Assembly: GCF_001904615.1 (NCBI RefSeq)
Contig: NZ_MRBY01000005.1
Location: forward strand, 93,250-125,411
Length of the DNA stretch: 32,162 bases
Source of the DNA: [Limnothrix rosea] IAM M-220
GTDB lineage: Bacteria > Cyanobacteriota > Cyanobacteriia > Cyanobacteriales > MRBY01
Reading direction: 5' to 3'
This document shows, piece by piece, positions 25,451-32,162 of the stretch. The position numbers were made by a program, and so were the translations under genes. How positions within the stretch are numbered: position 1 is the stretch's first letter; each line of letters starts with the position of its first letter. The notes below the pieces were generated by a model. It saw only the letters and a list, made by a program, of their open reading frames with translations. It was not told where the DNA came from and searched no databases.

Positions 25451-25834
25451 TTAAAAACCAAAGTTTAAGGATGTGTGACTGGCAAGGAGCCAAAAAATCA
25501 GAATCATGCTTGCCCAAAATCCAAGAAAAATACTGATCCAAACGGTCACATAATTTTTTTGCTCATGATATTTCCAGTAGAGTAATTTTTTGACGGGTTT
25601 GCCCTGCTGGAGATGTTGTTCGGCGATCGCCTGCACATTTTTTACTTGGACATTGTTATACCAAGCCTTATCGGGCATCACCTTGACCATGGGGCCGCTA
25701 CCACATTCACCAAGACAGCCACTACGGACAACTGTTATTTGATCATCTTCATATTTTTGAAATTCCCGTAAAATCTTCAAGGCTCCTTGTTTCGGACAAG
25801 TTTGGTGGCAACAAACAAATACTGTTTTTGACAT
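25451..25834 (-). CDS. Thioredoxin-like 2Fe-2S protein with C-terminal membrane anchor
   Basis: A 127-residue protein from the ATG at 25834 (a GTG nine bases upstream is possible). Residues 1-82 form a thioredoxin-like 2Fe-2S ferredoxin domain, the fold shared with the C-terminal half of NuoE: FVCCHQTC (Cys8/9/13), then RSGCLGECGSGP (Cys40, Cys44), and the closing AIAEQHLQQGKPV helix. Residues about 95-118 are a strong membrane helix after a basic patch, so the cluster domain should face the cytoplasm. The electron partner is unknown. It lies about 120 bases after ndhB on the same strand, but a terminator separates them. Many cyanobacterial relatives are soluble; the membrane anchor is the unusual part. 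Confidence 0.85.
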   Translation of the reverse strand: MSKTVFVCCHQTCPKQGALKILREFQKYEDDQITVVRSGCLGECGSGPMVKVMPDKAWYNNVQVKNVQAIAEQHLQQGKPVKKLLYWKYHEQKNYVTVWISIFLGFWASMILIFWLLASHTSLNFGF

Positions 25835-25866
25835 AGCGGACACAAGTTTTACAAGGTGTGCTTAAT

Positions 25867-25895
25867 AAAAAACTCCCTTCGATTATGAAGAGAGT
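25867..25895 (-). terminator. Strong terminator after ndhB
   Basis: On the minus strand ACTCTCTTC pairs with GAAGGGAGT over nine positions with one T-G wobble (25887-25895 with 25872-25880), around a six-base loop, followed by five T. It is about 60 bases past the ndhB stop and would separate ndhB from the 2Fe-2S gene. The plus strand is also followed by CATTTTT, so it may work both ways. Confidence 0.8.
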
Positions 25896-25953
25896 CATTT
25901 TTAATTGTGTTAAGCCGGTAAAAAAAGTTTAGTTTTTGATGTGATTTTCCTAT

Positions 25954-27534
25954 CTAGCGCTTGGCGATCGCCACTTCATTTAGCAAATCGATAGATTGAT
26001 CTGCCACCACTTCCTGGGGATGAATTGCGGCTTGGAGCATGGGAGTACTGGTGACTGAGCTGTCTGCAATGATAAACAGAGGGTTAGACAAAATACCAGC
26101 AAGGGACGTTACCACGACTGCAAAGATTAAACCCACTTGCAACGGTCTCATGCCAACTGCCGTCCAAGTAACGACTGGATAGTTCCGTACCGAGTCAGAC
26201 ATTTCCTGAGGCTCTTTGACCACCATCATTTTGACGACGCGGATGTAGTAGTAAATGGAAACCACACTGGTGAGCAGACCCAGAAGCACGAGCCAATATA
26301 GACCTGCTTGCCAACCAGCCCAGAAGAGATAAATTTTGCCGAAGAAACCGGCTAACGGCGGAATACCACCAAGGGACAACAGGCAAATACTCAGACCTAA
26401 AGTGAGCAATGGATCCTTTTGATAAAGACCAGCATACTCAGAGATTTGGTCAGTGCCCGTGCGGAGGGAAAAGAGAATAACGCAGGTGAATGCGCCGAGG
26501 TTCATAAAGAGATAAATCAGCAGATAGAAAATCACACTGGAGTAGCCCGCGTCAGTATTGGCGACCAAACCAATCATCACAAAGCCAGCCTGGGCAATGG
26601 AGGAATAGGCCAACATCCGCTTCATACTGGTTTGAGCGAGGGCCACCACATTTCCCAAGACCATACTGAGGATGGCGAGGGCGGTGAAAATTAAGTGCCA
26701 TTCATCGATCACAGAACCAAAGACTGTCACGAGTAAACGGATGGCAAGGGCAAAGCCCGCTGCCTTTGAACCGACGGATAGGAAGGCCACGACGGGGGTG
26801 GGAGAACCTTCGTACACGTCAGGGGTCCATTGGTGGAAGGGAACGGCAGAAATTTTAAAGGCAATACCCGCAATGGAAAAGACGAGGGCGATCGCCAAAG
26901 CTAGGGATTGTGCTCCTTGGGCATCAGTAATATTTGCCGCAATGTCGCTGAGAATTGTTTCACCGCCAGACAAACCATAGAGGAGCGATACACCGTAAAG
27001 GAAAATTGCTGAGCTCGCTGCACCAATGAGGAGATACTTTAAAGCAGCTTCGTTAGAACGGGGATCACGCTTCATGTAGCCCGTCAGTAGATATGACGAA
27101 ATACTGAGCATTTCAAGGGCGACGAAAATCATCACCAGCTCGTTTGCCCCCGACAGGAACATCCCCCCAAGGGTTGCCGTAAGGAGAATACAGATAAATT
27201 CTGAAAGTGCCGTTCCAGACCGTTCGACGTAACGCACCGACATCATAACGGTGAAGGCGGTCGAGAGTGCGATAATGCCCCGAAACAAAATGCTGAGATT
27301 GTCGCTGTTAAATGCGCCGAGAAATGCTACCGGATTAGGATTATCCCAACCGAAATATAGGGCAACCGTCGAACCCAATAGTCCGGCGATCGCCACATAG
27401 GGAATCCAACCAGAACGGGAGCGTCCCACAATCAAATCCCCGACGAGAACGACGACGAGGGTTAAAATTACGATGATTTCCGGCAAAATCGCCCCAGTAT
27501 ACAACTGGCTTGCAACGGTACTTGAAAAATCCAT
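25954..27534 (-). CDS. ndhB: NAD(P)H-quinone oxidoreductase subunit 2
   Basis: A 526-residue antiporter-like membrane subunit of NDH-1, with about 14 predicted helices. NDH-1 takes electrons from ferredoxin to plastoquinone in respiration, cyclic electron flow and CO2 uptake. The proton-channel residues of the family are visible: Glu in [13 protein letters not shown] and Lys in [20 protein letters not shown], with further buried Lys in [17 protein letters not shown] and [16 protein letters not shown]. Length is normal for cyanobacterial NdhB. ATG start; it is divergent from topA across 443 bases. It ends in its own terminator, consistent with ndhB being a single gene apart from other ndh operons. 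Confidence 0.97.
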   Translation of the reverse strand: MDFSSTVASQLYTGAILPEIIVILTLVVVLVGDLIVGRSRSGWIPYVAIAGLLGSTVALYFGWDNPNPVAFLGAFNSDNLSILFRGIIALSTAFTVMMSVRYVERSGTALSEFICILLTATLGGMFLSGANELVMIFVALEMLSISSYLLTGYMKRDPRSNEAALKYLLIGAASSAIFLYGVSLLYGLSGGETILSDIAANITDAQGAQSLALAIALVFSIAGIAFKISAVPFHQWTPDVYEGSPTPVVAFLSVGSKAAGFALAIRLLVTVFGSVIDEWHLIFTALAILSMVLGNVVALAQTSMKRMLAYSSIAQAGFVMIGLVANTDAGYSSVIFYLLIYLFMNLGAFTCVILFSLRTGTDQISEYAGLYQKDPLLTLGLSICLLSLGGIPPLAGFFGKIYLFWAGWQAGLYWLVLLGLLTSVVSIYYYIRVVKMMVVKEPQEMSDSVRNYPVVTWTAVGMRPLQVGLIFAVVVTSLAGILSNPLFIIADSSVTSTPMLQAAIHPQEVVADQSIDLLNEVAIAKR

Positions 27535-27977
27535 TTGTGCTCTTAAGGCTTAGTGAACCAACTTACATTAAACAATACCGCAAACAAGCTTGAAAAACCG
27601 ACTGATAGATTTGTTCAGCCTAACTATCTGATAAATTTCGCTCAATTATTCGCTGATTTGGCTAATGACTTGGCGATCGCTCGCCATTGACCTTTTGATT
27701 CATAAAACACCGAGAGAAAAAAATTTTTCTACAATAATCTCTAATGTGAGTTGCCGCCCGTTGCATCTAAGAATTTCGCTAAAAGAAGCAAAAGACCCAC
27801 CTCTTTTGTTATGACTATTAGTTACGGCACTCAACCTAAATTTTATTGTCATCTGTCACTGGCCCAATGCTTACAAACTTACAAAGCTTGACGAAAAGCA
27901 TACCCATAGGACATTGATTAGATATAGAAGATTTGTATTCTATGTCCTTTCCCTAACACCATCAACTCCGACAGCCC
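27535..27977. other. Divergent promoter region of ndhB and topA
   Basis: About 440 gene-free bases between divergent start codons. It contains one HIP1 site near 27673, a near-palindromic A7T5 tract around 27716-27730, and a candidate topA promoter at 27914-27941. No ORF or known RNA was recognised. Confidence 0.55.
27914..27941 (+). promoter_or_regulatory. Candidate topA promoter
   Basis: TTGATT (27914-27919) and TATTCT (27936-27941) are separated by 16 bases, about 37 bases upstream of the topA ATG. Four of six bases match the -10 consensus. This is sequence resemblance only. Confidence 0.35.
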
Positions 27978-30647
27978 ATGTCCACCCTTGTCATCGTCGA
28001 ATCACCGACCAAAGCCCGTACTATCCGGAATTATTTACCTAGCGAATACAATGTCACCGCCTCCATGGGACATATTCGTGACTTACCGTCCTCTGCTGAC
28101 GAAGTTCCTAAAGACCAGAAGGGTAAACCTTGGTCACAGCTTGGGGTAAATGTGGACGAAAACTTCGCGCCACTCTACATTGTGCCGAAAAAAAAGAAAA
28201 AGGTTGTTACCGAATTAAAACAAGCCCTGAAAGAAGCTGACGAGCTGATTCTGGCGACTGATGAAGACCGCGAAGGGGAAAGTATTAGCTGGCATTTACT
28301 GGAAGTCTTAAAGCCAAAAGTACCCATTAAGCGCATGGTTTTCCATGAGATTACCCAAGAAGCCATTCAAAAAGCCCTCACGAATTGTCGCGAAATTGAT
28401 GTAAATCTTGTCCATGCTCAGGAAACTCGCCGGATTCTCGACCGTTTGGTCGGTTATACCCTGTCTCCTTTGCTGTGGCGGAAAATTGCGAAGGGTTTAT
28501 CCGCAGGGCGGGTACAATCAGTCTCTGTCCGTTTAATAGTGCAACGGGAACGGGAGCGACAAGCTTTCCAGTCGGGTCAATATTGGGATCTCAAAGCTCA
28601 ACTACAGCAGAAGCGCTCTAAATTTGAAGCCAAACTGATCACCCTTGGTGGTAAAAAAATTGCCATTGGTAGTGACTTTGATCCTGATACTGGAAAATTA
28701 AAGAAGGGTAAGAGAGTTGTGCTTCTCTCCCAAGGGGAGGCGATCGCCCTAAAAGAGCGCATTAGAGAGCAGGAGTGGGTTGTCAGCAAAACCGAAGAAA
28801 AACCCAGTATCCGTCGCCCATCACCACCATTTACGACTTCCACCTTGCAACAGGAAGCCAACCGTAAGCTGGGGATTTCAGCGCGGGATACCATGCGTAC
28901 TGCCCAAAAGCTCTACGAAGAGGGTTATATCACCTACATGCGTACTGACTCGGTACATTTATCTGACCAAGCCGTAACAGCCGCACGCAGTTGTGTCGAA
29001 GAAAAATATGGTGCTGACTATCTCAGCCCGAAAGTACGCCGGTATAAAACCAGTAGTAAAGGCGCACAGGAAGCCCACGAAGCCATTCGCCCCGCTGGTA
29101 GCAGTTTCCGTACACCCCAAGAAACGGGTTTAAGTGGTCGCGAACTGAAGCTCTACGACTTGATTTGGAAGCGGACTGTGGCTTGCCAGATGGCTGATGC
29201 TCGTTTAACGCAGCTTTCGGTGACGCTCAAGGTTGATGATGCTGAGTTTCGTTCTTCGGGTAAACGTATCGATTTTCCCGGCTATTTCCGTGCTTATGTG
29301 GAAGGGTCTGATGATCCTGATGCGGCATTAGAAAACCAAGAGGTTGTATTGCCAGATCTCAAAGAAGGGGATAAACCGACCTGCAAGCAGCTAGACGAGA
29401 TTGAGCACAACACCAAGCCCCCCGCTCGTTATACCGAAGCAAGTTTGGTGAAAGCCCTTGAGGGTAAAGGCATTGGCCGTCCCAGTACCTATGCGACAAT
29501 TATCGGCACTATTGTTGACCGTGGCTATGTGCAAATTCGTGATAAGGCTCTCACACCCACCTTTACGGCCTTTGCGGTAACGGCATTGCTAGAAGAGCAT
29601 TTTCCTAATCTTGTGGATACGGATTTCACGTCCCACATGGAGCAAACCCTTGATGAGATTGCTACGGGGAAAGCCCAATGGTTGCCCTACCTAAAGAATT
29701 TCTATCTTGGTGATGATGGTCTTGGCACTCAGGTAAAAGTTCAAGAGGAAAATATTGATCCGTCTGTCGCTAAGGCGATCGCCATCGAAAATTTACCCGT
29801 AAAAGTGAAAATTGGTCGTTTTGGCCCCTACATTGAGGCCGAGCAGGGGGATGAAAAAATCACGGCTTCTTTGCCTGCTGATCTCACCCCCGCAGATCTG
29901 GATCCGGCTCAGATAGAAACGATCCTTAAACAAAAAACCGAAGGCCCCGAACAGCTCGGTGAGCACCCAGAAACCGGCGATCCCATTTATTTGCTGGTGG
30001 GTAGTTATGGTCCCTACGTCCAGCTCGGTCAGGTTACCGAAGAGAAGAAAAAACCAAAGCGGGCTTCTCTTCCGAAAAATGTCAAACCTGAAGATCTCAC
30101 CTTTGAGATGGCGGTACAGCTTTTGGCGTTGCCGAGATTGTTGGGAGAACATCCCGAATCCGGTAAACCTGTCAAGGTTGGCTTAGGTCGTTTTGGCCCT
30201 TATGTAGTTCACGATCAGGGCAAAGAAGGTAAGGATTATCGTTCTCTGAAAAAAGAGGATGATCTCTTCACCATCAGCTTTGAGCGGGCAATGGAATTGT
30301 TGGCGCAACCTAAACGGAGTCGTGGTCGTGGCAAAACTAAAACGCCCCTTAAGGAACTCGGTAAGCATCCTGCTGATAATGAACCGGTGAATGTTTATGA
30401 AGGTCCCTATGGTATTTATGTCAATCATTTAAAGGTGAATGCGGGCTTGCCAGAGGGGGAAACTGTGGAAATGATTACTTTAGAAAAAGCGTTGGAGTTG
30501 ATCGACGAAAAGGCGGCTTCTAAGGGCACAAAAAAGAAAACGACAAGGAAAAAAACGACAACTAAAAAGAAAACGACGACAGCAAAGAAAAAGACTACGG
30601 CCAAAAAGACTGCTGCGACAAAGAAAGCTGCTGCTAGCGATGAATAG
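27978..30647 (+). CDS. topA: DNA topoisomerase I
   Basis: An 889-residue type IA topoisomerase that relaxes negative supercoils. The TOPRIM domain starts [10 protein letters not shown] (4-13) and carries the acidic triad DEDREGE (95-101). The catalytic tyrosine is Tyr320 in [10 protein letters not shown], and [14 protein letters not shown] lies near 495-510. There is no CxxC zinc finger. Instead the C-terminus has four TopoI C-terminal repeats with a GRFGPY/GSYGPY/GPYGIY core at about 615-850, then a Lys/Thr/Ala-rich tail of about 40 residues that should bind DNA non-specifically. ATG start. The GT39-type gene begins two bases after the stop. Confidence 0.96.
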   Translation: MSTLVIVESPTKARTIRNYLPSEYNVTASMGHIRDLPSSADEVPKDQKGKPWSQLGVNVDENFAPLYIVPKKKKKVVTELKQALKEADELILATDEDREGESISWHLLEVLKPKVPIKRMVFHEITQEAIQKALTNCREIDVNLVHAQETRRILDRLVGYTLSPLLWRKIAKGLSAGRVQSVSVRLIVQRERERQAFQSGQYWDLKAQLQQKRSKFEAKLITLGGKKIAIGSDFDPDTGKLKKGKRVVLLSQGEAIALKERIREQEWVVSKTEEKPSIRRPSPPFTTSTLQQEANRKLGISARDTMRTAQKLYEEGYITYMRTDSVHLSDQAVTAARSCVEEKYGADYLSPKVRRYKTSSKGAQEAHEAIRPAGSSFRTPQETGLSGRELKLYDLIWKRTVACQMADARLTQLSVTLKVDDAEFRSSGKRIDFPGYFRAYVEGSDDPDAALENQEVVLPDLKEGDKPTCKQLDEIEHNTKPPARYTEASLVKALEGKGIGRPSTYATIIGTIVDRGYVQIRDKALTPTFTAFAVTALLEEHFPNLVDTDFTSHMEQTLDEIATGKAQWLPYLKNFYLGDDGLGTQVKVQEENIDPSVAKAIAIENLPVKVKIGRFGPYIEAEQGDEKITASLPADLTPADLDPAQIETILKQKTEGPEQLGEHPETGDPIYLLVGSYGPYVQLGQVTEEKKKPKRASLPKNVKPEDLTFEMAVQLLALPRLLGEHPESGKPVKVGLGRFGPYVVHDQGKEGKDYRSLKKEDDLFTISFERAMELLAQPKRSRGRGKTKTPLKELGKHPADNEPVNVYEGPYGIYVNHLKVNAGLPEGETVEMITLEKALELIDEKAASKGTKKKTTRKKTTTKKKTTTAKKKTTAKKTAATKKAAASDE

Positions 30648-30649
30648 TT

Positions 30650-32140
30650 GTGCGCTTAGACCTTAAGGGTTGGAGCGATCGCCGCATTATTTTTTTGTTG
30701 GCGATCGCCGCCTTGTGTCTATTTTGTTTCAATCTCGGTAATGTCCCCCTGAGAGATTGGGATGAAGGGACAAGGGCTGTAGTGGCGCGGGAAATTTTTC
30801 GCACAGGAAATTGGCTCCACCCCACAATCTTTGGCGAATCCTATTTCAATAAGCCACCGCTGATGGATTGGTTGGTGGCTTTGCTGTACAAAGTTGCTGG
30901 AGTGAATGAGTGGACTAGCCGTCTACCGGGGGCGATCGCCACAGCTTTGGGAGTGCCATTGCTCTTTTGTCTGGGACGGGAAATATTTGCACATCGCAGG
31001 GCTGCCGTTGGTAGCGCGTTAGTTTACCTGACCTTATTACCCGTCGTGCGCCATGGTCGGTTGCTCATGCTCGATGGCATGGTGATGACGGCTCTCATTT
31101 TGGCGTTCTGGTGTTTACTCAAATCGAGTCGCAAAAAAAATTGGGGCTTAGGATTTGGCATCGGCTTAGGCATTATCGCCCTCACTAAAGGTTTATTAAT
31201 GCTGCCCTTGGGGGCGATCGCCTTGATTTTTGTACTGTGGGATCGACGTTGGTCAGTATTCCAAAACCGTTACATTTGGCTGGGTTTGGCGGTCGGGTTA
31301 TTGCCAACCACCGTTTGGTACGGCGCGCAGATTCAAGAATATGGCGATCAGTTTATTCAAGCTCATTTTTTAAACCAAGGCTTCGAAAGAATTGGTAGTG
31401 CTGTCGAACGTCATCAACATCCACCGTGGTTTTTTCTTTTAGAACTGCTTAAATATTCTGCTCCTTGGTTACTTTTTTCGATTCAAAGTTATATTTTTGC
31501 ATGGCAAAATCAAGGCTTTGTGAGTAATAAATTAATTTTGTCAGGCAGTCTTTTTTATTTTGGTTTAATTTCGGTAATGGGCACAAAATTACCTTGGTAC
31601 ATCATGCCGTTTTATCCATTTTTCGCCCTCGCTATAGGTCAATATTTAACTGTTTATTTTAAATTTAAAAACTCAAAATTTTCACTATATTTGCTATTTT
31701 ACTTTTTGGCGATCGCTGCCTATGGAGGGACGCTTTATTTTATTGTTACTGACCCACAAATTTCGTTAATCCTGCTCGCTATAGTCGTGGGAACAATGTT
31801 TTTATGGGCAGGTCGGTACTGGCAACAGAGAAACGTAAAATTCCAGACGGTGCTAATAATTGGCATGTATGGCACTTTAATGTTGTTATTTAGCTCCCAG
31901 TCATGGCTCTGGGAAATCAATGAAACCTTTGCTGCAAAACCTGTAGGAGAACTTATTCGTAACAACACACCAGAAAATGTGGCTGTGTTTACAACCTTTG
32001 GTTACCGTCGCCCTAGCTTGGATTTTTACGGCGATCGCCCCATTTTACCGAAGGCTTTCAAGAACCTAAAACCAAATCAGTATTGGCTCATGGAACAAGA
32101 AATATTCGGCTCTCCGGGATTGACTATGCAGCGTTGGTAG
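30650..32140 (+). CDS. GT39-family membrane glycosyltransferase
   Basis: A 496-residue polytopic membrane protein with about 10-12 helices. The first extracytoplasmic loop carries PLRDWDEGTRAVVAREI, with the GT-C acidic motif (Asp36, Asp38, Glu39), followed by GNWLHPTIFGESYFNKPPL, which is typical of PMT/ArnT-like family 39 transferases. These move a sugar from a polyprenyl phosphate to a protein, lipid A or glycan on the periplasmic side. The acceptor is not known. A hydrophilic C-terminal part (about 430-496) is short compared with ArnT. The start is GTG, two bases after topA, so it is probably co-transcribed with topA. The gene is complete in the window. Confidence 0.88.
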   Translation: MRLDLKGWSDRRIIFLLAIAALCLFCFNLGNVPLRDWDEGTRAVVAREIFRTGNWLHPTIFGESYFNKPPLMDWLVALLYKVAGVNEWTSRLPGAIATALGVPLLFCLGREIFAHRRAAVGSALVYLTLLPVVRHGRLLMLDGMVMTALILAFWCLLKSSRKKNWGLGFGIGLGIIALTKGLLMLPLGAIALIFVLWDRRWSVFQNRYIWLGLAVGLLPTTVWYGAQIQEYGDQFIQAHFLNQGFERIGSAVERHQHPPWFFLLELLKYSAPWLLFSIQSYIFAWQNQGFVSNKLILSGSLFYFGLISVMGTKLPWYIMPFYPFFALAIGQYLTVYFKFKNSKFSLYLLFYFLAIAAYGGTLYFIVTDPQISLILLAIVVGTMFLWAGRYWQQRNVKFQTVLIIGMYGTLMLLFSSQSWLWEINETFAAKPVGELIRNNTPENVAVFTTFGYRRPSLDFYGDRPILPKAFKNLKPNQYWLMEQEIFGSPGLTMQRW

Positions 32141-32162
32141 GAAAATGCCAACAAATGAGACA

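Noticed and set aside
1-32162. tRNA genes
   Set aside because: GTTCAA/GTTCGA-like strings were looked for by eye; those seen, such as near 5704, are inside genes and lack paired arms.
1-32162. HIP1 clusters as regulatory operators or a CRISPR-like array
   Set aside because: GCGATCGC is spread irregularly through genes and gaps, as expected for the cyanobacterial genome-wide signature; there are no regular spacers.

Overview
The window is ordinary chromosomal DNA from a cyanobacterium. The palindrome GCGATCGC (HIP1) occurs dozens of times, in genes and between them. Lineage-typical genes include DesB, Tic20, solanesyl diphosphate synthase, PlmA, NdhB, a COP23-domain protein, a LabA-type NYN protein, cyanobacterial LptC and a GH100 invertase. 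Protein sequences look closest, from memory, to the Synechocystis / Picosynechococcus / 'Leptolyngbya' PCC 7376 type of unicellular or simple filamentous lineages; this placement is inference. No tRNA, rRNA, CRISPR array, transposase, phage gene or toxin-antitoxin pair was recognised.

Layout. 1-1056: a lone ORF resembling a clan AA aspartic protease whose catalytic Asp appears replaced by Asn, lying between inverted copies of a 28-bp repeat. 1057-2487 (-): a phosphohexomutase. 2757-4005 (+): a coiled-coil protein and an unknown protein overlapping by 62 bp. 4161-5297 (+): pfkA, whose end overlaps a convergent COP23-domain gene. 6046-6513 (-): Tic20. 6712-7764 (+): desB, with a clear terminator. 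7949-10174 (-): sds, a 50-codon DUF2256 gene one base downstream, then plmA. 10175-11105: a long non-coding stretch, a 50-aa membrane protein and a HIP1-built terminator. 11106-13764 (-): a PP2C phosphatase with two zinc ribbons, followed by a family 2 glycosyltransferase. 14157-14693 (-): infC. 14816-17061 (+): an alpha/beta hydrolase, ilvH and a YggT protein. 17235-18827 (+): metG, whose stop codon lies in a perfect 36-bp direct repeat. 19088-23901 (+): labA-like NYN gene, lptC, a TPR protein and mnmA. 23898-25337 (-): GH100 invertase. 25451-27534 (-): ndhB and a membrane-anchored thioredoxin-like 2Fe-2S protein, separated by a strong terminator. 27978-32140 (+): topA, then a GT39-type membrane glycosyltransferase two bases later.

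How the genes work together. Much of the window is central metabolism and its control: sugar phosphates (phosphohexomutase, pfkA, invertase), branched-chain amino acids (ilvH), plastoquinone and its use (sds, ndhB), membrane lipids and envelope (desB, lptC, glycosyltransferases), translation (infC, metG, mnmA) and DNA topology (topA). Regulators are interspersed: PlmA, the PP2C phosphatase and the LabA-like protein. I found no clear new defence, mobile or biosynthetic system. The items most worth checking are the active-site-degenerate protease homologue, the 2Fe-2S protein near ndhB, the two-zinc-ribbon PP2C, the sds/DUF2256 coupling and several small structured DNA elements.
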